Assembly: GCF_012396315.1 (NCBI RefSeq)
Contig: NZ_JAAXPF010000001.1
Coordinates: 124,001 to 188,000 of the forward strand
DNA: 64,000 nucleotides
Direction of reading: 5' to 3'
Source: Corynebacterium mucifaciens
Lineage (GTDB): Bacteria; Actinomycetota; Actinomycetes; Mycobacteriales; Mycobacteriaceae
The notes under the pieces are model-generated. The model was given only the letters and a program-made list of their open reading frames with translations. It did no database searches and was not told where the DNA came from. Of this stretch, positions 46,555-54,103 are shown one piece after another; the stretch's first letter is position 1, and every line of letters begins with the position of its first letter. The translations under genes and the position numbers were made by a program.

Positions 46555-48065
46555 TGACTACACGCGCCGCTATTTACCTCCGTATCTCGCTAGATGCTGC
46601 CATGGACGGCCTCGCCATCGACCGGCAGCGTCAGGACTGCGAAGCTCTTGCCGAGCAACGCGGCTGGGACGTCGTGCATACCTACGTCGATCAGTCGATC
46701 TCCGCGTCGAAGAAGGATGTCGACCGCCCCGACTACGACGCGATGGTGGCGTCCTTTGAGCGCGGCGAGATCGACGCGATCATTTGCTGGGACCTCGACC
46801 GCCTCACACGACAGCCCTGGCAGCTCGAAGAGTGGATCGACAGGGCAGAGGAGCAGGGGCTGAAACTCGTCACTGCGAACGGTGATGCTGACCTTGCCAC
46901 CGACGGCGGCAGAATGTACGCGCGCATCAAAGCAGCCGTGGCACGCGGCGAGATCGAGCGAAAGAGCATGCGCCAGTCTCGTGCGCAACAGCAACGCGCC
47001 GAGCAGGGCCGCTGGTACTCCGGCGGTGTGCGCCCTATCGGCTACACCTTCACCGGCGAGATCATTCCATCCGAAGCCGCCGCCGTGCTCGGTATGTTCC
47101 GCGCTGTCGAGAGGGGCAACTCCATGCGCGACATTGCGCGCGCCTTATCTGGGGTCGATCAACCGGGCTTGCCGGATATCCCGACCACGCCGCGCCATAT
47201 GTACACCGTGGTCACAGAGCGCAACGCTCGACGCCGCGCTGAAGGCCAGGAAGAAAAGCCGGTTCCCGACGCGCAGCCGTGGGCCTACACGTCGTTGCAC
47301 TCGATCCTGCGCAACCCCGTGTATGCGGGTTACTCCACTTATAAGAAGGCCAAGCGCAAAGGCGTGAAGAACAAATACCGCCGTGTCACGCATATCGTCC
47401 GCGACCCCGATACCGGCGAGCCGGTGAAAGGGCAGTGGGAGCCGATCGTCACACCCGATCTGTGGTGGCGCGTGCAGAACGTGCTCGATGATCCCGACCG
47501 GCTGACCAACAAGGAGCGGCGTAATACTCGCCGCCATCTTGGCTCGGGTCTGTATGTCTGCGACGAGTGTGGCAATCCCGTGCGCACGCATGCCGACCGC
47601 TACCGCTGCGCCGCCTGTGGCTTAGTGCGCACGCATAGCGTCGATGATTTTGTGCTCGCCGTGATCCGCGCCCGCCTTGGTCGTGACGACCTAGCAGACC
47701 TGTTGCCGACTGCGGATGACGACGAGGTCGACGCCATCGACGACGAACTCGCTGAGCTTCGCGCAAAGCTCGCCCGCGTCCAGGCTGACTACGACGAGGA
47801 GCTTATCGAGGCCCGTGACCTCAAGCGCGCGCGAAACCGTTATGAGCCGCAGATCGAGAAACTCGAAACGCGCCGTGCCCGCCTTGCTGGCGCATCGGCG
47901 CTGCTCGACACAACCGGCTACGCCTCGCCCGTGGACGCCTTCGACAACGCAGAGCTTGCCGTGCAGCGCCGTGTCATCAACACCCTGTGCCAGGTGCGCC
48001 TGCGCCGTGGCGTGCGCGGAAGCAAGACCTTTAACCCCGAATCAGTCCAGATCGTGTGGAACTAG
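46554..48065 (+). CDS. Large serine recombinase (integrase)
   Basis: A 503-aa integrase of the phiC31/TP901 type. The resolvase domain opens AAIYLRISLD with nucleophile Ser12, then AIDRQRQDCEALAEQRGWDV, DAIICWDLDRLTRQPWQLEE and GRMYARIKAAVARGEIERKS. The recombinase domain (GGVRPIGYTFTGEIIPSEAA, LHSILRNPVYAGY) is followed by a zinc ribbon (CDECGNPVRT, YRCAACG) and a coiled coil around residues 395-440. It carries island-like codon use. No ribosome-binding site precedes ATG 46554. It probably inserted the element downstream of ychF. Confidence 0.93.
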   Translation: MTTRAAIYLRISLDAAMDGLAIDRQRQDCEALAEQRGWDVVHTYVDQSISASKKDVDRPDYDAMVASFERGEIDAIICWDLDRLTRQPWQLEEWIDRAEEQGLKLVTANGDADLATDGGRMYARIKAAVARGEIERKSMRQSRAQQQRAEQGRWYSGGVRPIGYTFTGEIIPSEAAAVLGMFRAVERGNSMRDIARALSGVDQPGLPDIPTTPRHMYTVVTERNARRRAEGQEEKPVPDAQPWAYTSLHSILRNPVYAGYSTYKKAKRKGVKNKYRRVTHIVRDPDTGEPVKGQWEPIVTPDLWWRVQNVLDDPDRLTNKERRNTRRHLGSGLYVCDECGNPVRTHADRYRCAACGLVRTHSVDDFVLAVIRARLGRDDLADLLPTADDDEVDAIDDELAELRAKLARVQADYDEELIEARDLKRARNRYEPQIEKLETRRARLAGASALLDTTGYASPVDAFDNAELAVQRRVINTLCQVRLRRGVRGSKTFNPESVQIVWN

Positions 48066-48414
48066 GTTGCAGTGTGTGACACGTCAACAATCGCGCGCAT
48101 GTGCTGCGACGCGCGACGCTCCTACGAAGGAACGCCACGGAGCCGGCAGTTCGGGGGAGATCTGCCTTCGTGTATCGGGGGTGACACTGCTCAACCGTGG
48201 CGTTCGGGGAAAGTATTACACGACTGTTTCCACCCCGCATGTCGAGCGCCGAAAGCAAGAACCCGGGTTGTACGGTAGCGGTAATTTGCGTTTTTGTTAC
48301 ACGCCGCGTTTCACGCAACGATCCCGGGCGGCTTCGCATCCTGCCATGTGTACATCGTTACATCTCAGGGGCGAGATGTGGAGGATCGGCCAGACTTGGA
48401 TAGGGAGTGCCCGC
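48066..48414. other. Intergenic region between recombinase and restriction-modification genes
   Basis: About 350 bases without a convincing gene, although the methyltransferase frame is open through it. The ribosome-binding site GGGAG for the methyltransferase is at its end. I see no clear terminator. A phage-type attachment half-site could lie here, but no core sequence could be identified. Confidence 0.5.
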
Positions 48415-50271
48415 ATGGCAAACGAGCGGATTACAGAAGACTTAGTCGATGAAAAGCTCCGCAACCTCGGATATTACGAGGATGCAGAGAAGATCATCGT
48501 TGAGAAGCAGCAATCCGCCATTGAGCTGGTTCGCAAGTCTTTGTCGAAGGCGTCGAAAACTGGCGGCGGCGGTGGTGGTTTCCCGGAGTTCATCATCACT
48601 GCCCCCGACACCCCCGACATGATCGTGGTTATCGAGTGCAAGGCAGAGACACGTTGGCACGAGTCGGAAAATCGTGATCGCCCTAAAGACTTCGCGGTTG
48701 ACGGTGTTCTGCACTACGCAAGTTTTCTGACACACAAATACACCGTGATCTCGATTGCAGTCTCGGGCACGCCTGCACATAGTGAATGGTCCTTCTTTGT
48801 CACCACCAAAGGAGAGAAGGAAGCACGCCCGCTTAAGGCCCCGAGCGGTGCAGCGATTACCGAACTTGTCAGCCTTGATGACCTCATTACCGCCGCATCG
48901 TTCGATCCTTCTGTTCAGGCAAAGCGAACAAAAGACCTCATTTCGTTCTCTCAGGAAATGCACGCTTTCATGAGGGATGAAGCGGAGCTAGAAGAGAAAG
49001 AGAAGCCTCTCGCCGTCGCGGGTAGCCTAATCGCGCTCAACGACCCTGTCTTTGCAAAGACCTACGAAGCATATGGTGCGAAAGACTTGCCCGACTTCTG
49101 GATGCAAACGATCCAGAAAGTCATCGGGTCTGCGCAAATCCCGTTCGCCAAGATAACGAACATGACCCAGCCGTTTACTGGCATCCAAGTGCACCCAGAG
49201 CTGGGTAAAGCTACCAAAGCCTATCCGCAGGGCTTGTTACACGAAATCGTGACCCTGCTTGCGGAGAAGGTGCTGCCCTTTATCACCGTTTATCACGACT
49301 TCGACGTTGTGGGAGCTTTCTACGGTGAGTTCCTGAAGTACACAGGCGGTGACGGCAAAGGGTTGGGGATTGTACTCACGCCGAAGCACATCACTGAGCT
49401 GTTTAGCCTGCTTGCCAACGTCGATAAGGACAGCATCGTGCTTGACACCTGCGCTGGTACTGGAGGCTTCCTAATCTCGGCAATGAACCAGATGGTCCGT
49501 ACTGCGATCACGCAAGACGAGATTGAGTCGATCAAGAAAAACCAACTGATCGGCGTCGAACAAAACCCGAGCATGTACGCCCTAGCGGCTTCAAACATGA
49601 TCCTGCGCGGTGACGGGAAGGCCAACCTCTACCAAGGGTCTTGTTTTGACACCGCCATCACCAAAGGCGTCAAGTCCCACAAAGCGACAGTTGGTTTGAT
49701 TAACCCGCCTTACGCCAAAACTAAGGAAGACCTGCACGAGCTGCGATTCGTGGAACACATGCTTGATTGTCTCACTCCCGGGGCGATCGGTATTGCCATT
49801 GTCCCTATCTCGTGCGCAACTGCGCCTAGCATCCGCAAGCGCAGCCTCCTGAAGAACCACACACTGGAAGCAGTCATGTCAATGCCACCGGAAGTCTTTT
49901 ACCCGGTTGGTGTCGTCACTTGTGTGATGGTGTTTACTGCACACATTCCACATGAAAGATCTGACCGGAAAAGCTGGTTTGGTTATTGGCGCGAAGACGG
50001 GTTCGTCAAAATTAAGAATCTCGGCCGCGTCGATCGAAATGGAACCTGGCCAGAGATACGCGACCACTGGGTTGAGATGTTCCGTAATCGAGAAGTCAAG
50101 CCTGGTGAATCTGTCATGCAAAAGGTGGATGCCGAGGATGAATGGGTCGCGGAAGCTTACATGGAAACGGACTACTCGACTCTTACCCAGTCGGACTTCG
50201 AGAAGGTCCTTCTCGACTACGCACTGTTCACCTTGCGCGGGGTCGATATCGAAGAAGGCGGGGACGCGTGA
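48415..50271 (+). CDS. Restriction-modification subunit: nuclease domain fused to N6-adenine methyltransferase
   Basis: A 618-aa protein joining an N-terminal nuclease-like domain and a HsdM-type methyltransferase. The nuclease candidate motif is TPD68-MIVVI-E74-C-K76. The methyltransferase has motif I DTCAGTGGFL (D344) and motif IV N430-P-P-Y. With the 326-aa specificity subunit that overlaps its stop, the layout and sizes match BcgI-like (Type IIB) systems, in which one protein cuts and methylates and a second recognises DNA. The start ATG 48415 follows GGGAG and avoids overlap with the recombinase. The PD-(D/E)XK assignment is by eye. GC is lower than in the core genome. Confidence 0.85.
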   Translation: MANERITEDLVDEKLRNLGYYEDAEKIIVEKQQSAIELVRKSLSKASKTGGGGGGFPEFIITAPDTPDMIVVIECKAETRWHESENRDRPKDFAVDGVLHYASFLTHKYTVISIAVSGTPAHSEWSFFVTTKGEKEARPLKAPSGAAITELVSLDDLITAASFDPSVQAKRTKDLISFSQEMHAFMRDEAELEEKEKPLAVAGSLIALNDPVFAKTYEAYGAKDLPDFWMQTIQKVIGSAQIPFAKITNMTQPFTGIQVHPELGKATKAYPQGLLHEIVTLLAEKVLPFITVYHDFDVVGAFYGEFLKYTGGDGKGLGIVLTPKHITELFSLLANVDKDSIVLDTCAGTGGFLISAMNQMVRTAITQDEIESIKKNQLIGVEQNPSMYALAASNMILRGDGKANLYQGSCFDTAITKGVKSHKATVGLINPPYAKTKEDLHELRFVEHMLDCLTPGAIGIAIVPISCATAPSIRKRSLLKNHTLEAVMSMPPEVFYPVGVVTCVMVFTAHIPHERSDRKSWFGYWREDGFVKIKNLGRVDRNGTWPEIRDHWVEMFRNREVKPGESVMQKVDAEDEWVAEAYMETDYSTLTQSDFEKVLLDYALFTLRGVDIEEGGDA

Positions 50272-51248
50272 CTCGCCAACCTTTAGGTGACCTATTTCAT
50301 GTTGAGTACGGAAACAAACTCGACATGAACAAGATGACACCAACCGATCCACGGACAGGCATCGCATTTGTAGGACGAGTGGGTGGCCTGAACGGAAAAT
50401 CAGGTGTCTCCGGGTACGTCGAGGCACTACCTGACCTGACCCCTTATCCCACAGGTTTAATCACAGTTGCCCTCGGAGGGTCGCGACTGCTGTCTTCCTA
50501 TGTTCAGCAGCGCCCGTTCTATACAGCTCAGAACGTGGCAGTCCTTCGTCCAAAGCGAGACACCATGAGTCTCAACGAGCGTCTCTTCTACGCGATGTGT
50601 ATTCGCAAGAACGCCTTTCGTTATAGCGCTTTCGGAAGGGAAGCAAACCGCACTCTAGCGACTATTGAGGTTCCCACCGAGATACCCGATTGGGTCGAAA
50701 TTAGTGAGGTTCCGACTCATGAGGGGCTTCGGGCAGCTACAGGCGATCCCGTGGCTTTGACCGACCCCAGTGGCTGGTGCGATTTCCCGATAGAACAGCT
50801 ATTTGAGATCAAGAAGGGTAAGCGAGTCACCAAAGCAAATAGGCAACCGGGAACAACACGTTTCATAGGTGCTTCGGACAGTAACAATGGGATTACCGAT
50901 TGGAGCGCGCTTGAACCACTCTTCCCCGCAGGGACCATCACAGTTCCCTACAACGGATCGGTTGGTTATTCCTTCTACCAGGATCAACCGTACTTCGCCT
51001 CAGACGACATTCAGGTGTTAATCCCTAAACAAGAAGTGTCCTACTGGGCAATGCTGTTCATCTCAACCATGATTCGTCACGAGAAGGACCGATTCACGTA
51101 TGGGTATAAGTGGAATTTGGCTCGAATGAGGAAGATGACACTTCGGTTGCCAGCTGCACCAACCGGGAAGCCTGACTGGGATTACATGGAAGGCTTTATG
51201 CAAGGATTACCGTTTTCTGCCGCGATCACTGGTGAGGTGGGTGTCTAA
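50268..51248 (+). CDS. Restriction-modification specificity subunit (S-like)
   Basis: A 326-aa protein with two target-recognition-like halves. The first opens QPLGDLFHVEYGNKLDMNKM, the second FPIEQLFEIKKGKRVTKANR, both typical starts of S-subunit domains; GASDSNNGITDW and NGSVGYSFYQDQPYFASDDI are further S-like segments. The GTG start overlaps the methyltransferase stop as GTGA. Two recognition domains imply a bipartite asymmetric target. The target sequence cannot be predicted. Confidence 0.85.
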   Translation: MTRQPLGDLFHVEYGNKLDMNKMTPTDPRTGIAFVGRVGGLNGKSGVSGYVEALPDLTPYPTGLITVALGGSRLLSSYVQQRPFYTAQNVAVLRPKRDTMSLNERLFYAMCIRKNAFRYSAFGREANRTLATIEVPTEIPDWVEISEVPTHEGLRAATGDPVALTDPSGWCDFPIEQLFEIKKGKRVTKANRQPGTTRFIGASDSNNGITDWSALEPLFPAGTITVPYNGSVGYSFYQDQPYFASDDIQVLIPKQEVSYWAMLFISTMIRHEKDRFTYGYKWNLARMRKMTLRLPAAPTGKPDWDYMEGFMQGLPFSAAITGEVGV

Positions 51249-51249
51249 C

Positions 51250-51523
51250 GCTCATCGGTTACGCCTACGTTCCAACCTCCAAGCAGAGACAGTAGCTCGA
51301 CACTCAGCGTGACCTTCTTGTCCAGCGCACCCGTGAGGGCGTGGCGCACGCCCGCGCCCAGGGCAGGGTCGCCGGCCCCAAACCGAAGCTCGACCAAGAA
51401 CAAGCCCAGATCGCCAAGGAGCTTATTGAGGGCGGCAAGTCCGTCAGTGCAGTAGCCAGGACATTCAACGTCTCCCGGCCGACGATCTATCGCGCTCTCA
51501 AGCGCATCGAAGCCGACGCTTAG
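51250..51523 (+). pseudogene. Resolvase/invertase remnant with deleted catalytic core
   Basis: In one frame, with one internal TAG, the N-terminus of a Tn3-type resolvase (LIGYAYVPTSKQRQ, stop, LDTQRDLLV) runs directly into the C-terminal linker and HTH (REGVAHARAQGRVAGPKPKL and SVSAVARTFNVSRPTIYRAL). Around 100 residues of the catalytic domain are missing. The usual active-site serine (YARVST) is here YAYVPT, so that residue survives near a changed context, but the protein cannot be functional. The second half, 51341-51523, remains an open 60-codon frame. Confidence 0.8.
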
Positions 51524-51532
51524 ACACAGGCT

Positions 51533-51585
51533 GCGTCGCTAGCGCTCGCACCCAGCGAGCGAGCATCAGGCTGCGCTAGCGACGC
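51533..51585. repeat. 12-bp perfect inverted repeat with nested hairpin
   Basis: GCGTCGCTAGCG (51533-51544) and CGCTAGCGACGC (51574-51585) are exact reverse complements; CTCGC/GCGAG nests inside. It follows the resolvase scar, so it may be a res-like site or a terminator for the restriction-modification genes. Confidence 0.65.
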
Positions 51586-51641
51586 TCAGCACGCTTCAGG
51601 TGCGGTGGTGCCGTGGCAGGGCGCGACCGGCAGAGCCGGAC

Positions 51642-51676
51642 CGAATACGGGATTGACCACGTACACCCCGTATTCG
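51642..51676 (+). promoter_or_regulatory. 10-bp inverted repeat just before the DUF4192 ribosome-binding site
   Basis: CGAATACGGG (51642-51651) and CCCGTATTCG (51667-51676) are exact reverse complements, enclosing GATTGACCA. AAGGAG follows 4 bases later. It may be an operator or an RNA hairpin that controls translation. Confidence 0.55.
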
Positions 51677-51693
51677 TGCAAAGGAGCACTGCC

Positions 51694-52716
51694 ATGTCCA
51701 CTCATTCCCACACGCTTGCATCCCACGGTGAGATCCTCGCGAACCTCCCCGGCATCCTCGGGTTTTACCCGAACAACTCGCTGATCCTCGCGTTCTTCGT
51801 CGACGACGAGGGCGTCGACACCGTCCGACTCGGCCCGGTCGCACGGTTCGACCTGGACGAAGCAGTGGAGAAGCTCACCGAGAGCCGCGAGCGGTTCGCA
51901 GCGTGGGTCGACCACCTGGAACTCGACGCTGTTATCGCGTACATGATCAGCGACGACATTGCGCAACCAGTCTTCGACGAAACCGCCACGTATCTCACGA
52001 GCGGGGCGGTGCACCTACCGCCGCTGCTTGGGGTGGTGCAGGTGCCCGAGATCGTCACCGGGGCTGCGTGGTGGTCTGTGTACCAGCATCCGCTCATCGA
52101 CGAGCCTCGCCACGGTGTTGTCGGCGAGGTCGCCGCATCGGCGGCGCTTAAGCAGATGCTTGCGGACACCGGCGAGCTGCCGGAGCCGAGCAAGGACGAC
52201 ATTGAGGCACGGTTGAACAGCACCGACCACGGCATCGACGCTGCAGAGCACGCCGACATCATCGAAGATGCGCTGGCCTATATCCCGCCCATGTTCTCCG
52301 ACATGCTGCAGCGTGAATACGAACAGGCGGCGGCAGGGATGACCCAGCCGAGCACTCGCGCTGTTCGGTCTGCGTTGAAATGCTTCACCACACCGCGCTT
52401 GCGAGACACGCTGCTTGCCGCACTGCTCGATGACCCGCAGGCGGGCCTTGCGTTCATAGAGAAGGTTATGCGTGCTGTCCCGACCAGCTGGCCAGGGATG
52501 CGCGCGCAGCTCACCGCCACTGTTGCCGTGCTTGCGCACGCCACAGGCCAGCCGGGGCTAGCTGGCGTGGCTGCGCAGCGAGCCACCGAGATCGGGCCAG
52601 ACGAGAACTTCCCGTCGCTGGTCGCGAAGCTGACAGACATCGGCCAAGGCGAGAGGATGGTTGAACTCGTCCGCGAGGGCGCCGAGAAGACCCGCACGAT
52701 CTTGTTCACCGAGTAG
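51694..52716 (+). CDS. DUF4192 protein
   Basis: A 340-aa soluble protein: LASHGEILANLPGILGFYPN, NSLILAFFVDDEG, VDHLELDAVIAYMISDD, EVPGAAWWSVYQHP-like stretch (GAAWWSVYQH) and LLAALLDDPQAGLAFIEKVM. This matches DUF4192, a family common on actinobacterial chromosomes and mobile elements with no known function. ATG 51694 follows AAGGAGCACTGCC. It is first of three co-oriented small genes (with the 47-aa ORF and ssb), each with its own hairpin leader. Confidence 0.85.
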   Translation: MSTHSHTLASHGEILANLPGILGFYPNNSLILAFFVDDEGVDTVRLGPVARFDLDEAVEKLTESRERFAAWVDHLELDAVIAYMISDDIAQPVFDETATYLTSGAVHLPPLLGVVQVPEIVTGAAWWSVYQHPLIDEPRHGVVGEVAASAALKQMLADTGELPEPSKDDIEARLNSTDHGIDAAEHADIIEDALAYIPPMFSDMLQREYEQAAAGMTQPSTRAVRSALKCFTTPRLRDTLLAALLDDPQAGLAFIEKVMRAVPTSWPGMRAQLTATVAVLAHATGQPGLAGVAAQRATEIGPDENFPSLVAKLTDIGQGERMVELVREGAEKTRTILFTE

Positions 52717-52724
52717 CACCACAC

Positions 52725-52758
52725 ACCCCGTTGCAGCGATGCAACGGGGTTTCTTTTT
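52725..52758 (+). terminator. Intrinsic terminator after the DUF4192 gene
   Basis: ACCCCGTTGCA-GCGA-TGCAACGGGGT (11 bp perfect) followed by TTCTTTTT. Confidence 0.92.
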
Positions 52759-52800
52759 CTCGCGGGGCCGTGGCCTGCAGAGATGCACACCTAGCGGGGC

Positions 52801-52859
52801 GGGGGAGAACCCCCTAGACAGCAGAGCTGTCTCCAACAGACGGATTGACCATCAATCCG
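52801..52859 (+). promoter_or_regulatory. Three consecutive leader hairpins upstream of the 47-aa ORF
   Basis: GGGGG-AGAA-CCCCC (52801-52814), AGACAGC-AGA-GCTGTCT (52816-52832) and CGGATTG-ACCAT-CAATCCG (52841-52859) lie back to back; AAGGAGG follows 3 bases later. The third shares GATTGACCA with the leader repeat of the DUF4192 gene. Confidence 0.6.
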
Positions 52860-52875
52860 AACAAGGAGGCACCTG

Positions 52876-53019
52876 ATGCGCGACTTCATCCACACCGACC
52901 TGGAACTGCTCTACCAGCTCGCCGACGGCATCGACGGCGAGGACGCCGATCCGGGCGCAGCACAAGAACTGCGCGACCTAGAGGCGGCAGGCACACCGCT
53001 GCCTTGGGCAGTGCTGTAA
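52876..53019 (+). CDS. 47-aa conserved-looking small protein
   Basis: MRDFIHTDLELLYQLADGID followed by an acidic stretch and LRDLEAAGTPLPWAVL. It has a strong ribosome-binding site (AAGGAGG, 7 bases before ATG) and a host-like third-position GC bias, which favours a real gene over chance. It sits between the DUF4192 gene and ssb in the same direction. Unrecognised; possibly an element-encoded regulator or partner of ssb. Confidence 0.6.
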   Translation: MRDFIHTDLELLYQLADGIDGEDADPGAAQELRDLEAAGTPLPWAVL

Positions 53020-53035
53020 CGACAGCTCAACCCCC

Positions 53036-53054
53036 GCAGCGGCAAAGCCGCTGC
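53036..53054 (+). promoter_or_regulatory. Hairpin in the ssb leader
   Basis: GCAGCGGC-AAA-GCCGCTGC, an 8-bp perfect stem 54 bases before the ssb start. Confidence 0.5.
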
Positions 53055-53108
53055 CTAAGTACCCAAATTGCACGGCAAATCACACCCACTCACGTAAGGA
53101 GAACCATC

Positions 53109-53534
53109 ATGTCCAACCCCTTCAACAACGGCACCATCGTCGGCAACGCAGCTCGCGCACCCAAGCTGTTCGAGCACGCAAACGGCGGCGCGACGGTGAA
53201 GCTCAGCGTCTATGCGCGCAACACCTTCAAGAACAAGTCCACCGGCAAGGTGGAAAGCGAGATCGTGGAGCTGACCGGCTACGTCCAGGACGCCGCGAAC
53301 CCCGGTGTGTTCGGCTGCATCGGCTCCGGCGATCGCGTTGCGGTGAGCTACTCGCTCAAGACCGACGTCTACACCGACAAGGACGGTGTGAAGCAGTACC
53401 CGCTGGTGGCGCGCATCGACACGGTGCAGCTGATCGATTCCAAGAAGGAGTCCGCTGCTCGCGCTGCCCGTCGCGGAGGCGAGGCGGCGACCGCCGCCCT
53501 GGCTGGCGCTGAGGGCGAAGAAGTACCGTTCTAA
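53109..53534 (+). CDS. ssb: Single-stranded DNA-binding protein, element-encoded
   Basis: A 141-aa OB-fold protein: MSNPFNNGTIVGNAARAPKL, LSVYARNTFKNKSTGKVESE, VELTGYVQDAANPGVFGCIG and a C-terminal acidic tip GAEGEEVPF, the protein-interaction tail of SSB. It is a diverged, mobile-element-type SSB. ATG 53109 follows GTAAGGAGAACCATC. Element SSBs usually protect transferred single-stranded DNA, which fits the relaxase-like gene nearby. The terminator follows directly. Confidence 0.88.
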   Translation: MSNPFNNGTIVGNAARAPKLFEHANGGATVKLSVYARNTFKNKSTGKVESEIVELTGYVQDAANPGVFGCIGSGDRVAVSYSLKTDVYTDKDGVKQYPLVARIDTVQLIDSKKESAARAARRGGEAATAALAGAEGEEVPF

Positions 53535-53540
53535 CTACGA

Positions 53541-53574
53541 AACCCCGCAGGGAAACCTGCGGGGTTATTTTTTC
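53541..53574 (+). terminator. Intrinsic terminator after ssb
   Basis: AACCCCGCAGG-GAAA-CCTGCGGGGTT followed by ATTTTTTC. Confidence 0.95.
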
Positions 53575-53660
53575 AACCATTTCACACGCCAATTTGCTGC
53601 GAATCACTTGTGCAGTTTTACGGTGCAGTGGTGCGGTGCTTTTACTGGCGTTTCTGCTGC

Positions 53661-53860
53661 GCAACTCACTGCACTATGTAGTGTCTGTGACATTTCATTA
53701 ACACGTAGGTTGCACTGTGTATTGGGCACCCATTTCATCGACACGTTTACTGCGCAATCAAATGCCCTGTCACTTTAATGACATGTGAATTGGGCAGTGA
53801 AGTGGTTTGTCATCCTATTGACACCTTTACTACGCAACAGAATGACAACGACATTCTGTC
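53661..53860. repeat. Degenerate tandem array, 40-bp period, about five units
   Basis: Units begin at 53661, 53701, 53741, 53781 and 53821, exactly 40 bases apart. The start ACACGT (ACACG, ACACG, ACATG, ACACC) and the end CATT(A/C)(A/G)-like (CATTTCATTA, CATTTCATCG, CTTTAATG, CCTATTG) recur, and several contain ACTGCGCAA. A further ACTGCGCAA lies near 53957. No convincing gene covers this noncoding stretch (53575-54103) between ssb and the relaxase gene. It may be an iteron-like origin, oriT or partition site. Confidence 0.6.
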
Positions 53861-54103
53861 GGCCCTTCTACGGACATCTCTTCTGCGCAGCACATGCCCC
53901 GTCGTACACACCGACGTGCTGCGCACTATCTCCGCCACTCAACAGGCCAATTCACTGCGCAACGTAGTGACACCGGCCCCGCCTAGCCGAGATTTCTTCG
54001 ATTTTCGCTGAATATCAGCCGTTTACCCGCCGCCAATGACCTACGACGCCGACGGCCCCCTGTTAGGCCCGCAGAAGGCCGTACAGGGCAGGGGAGAGCA
54101 GTG

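Noticed and set aside
53661-53860. CRISPR array
   Set aside because: Units are contiguous and diverged throughout; there are no identical repeats separated by unique spacers and no cas genes.
53778-54011. 77-codon frame inside the 40-bp array
   Set aside because: It follows the repeat units and shows no independent coding signal.
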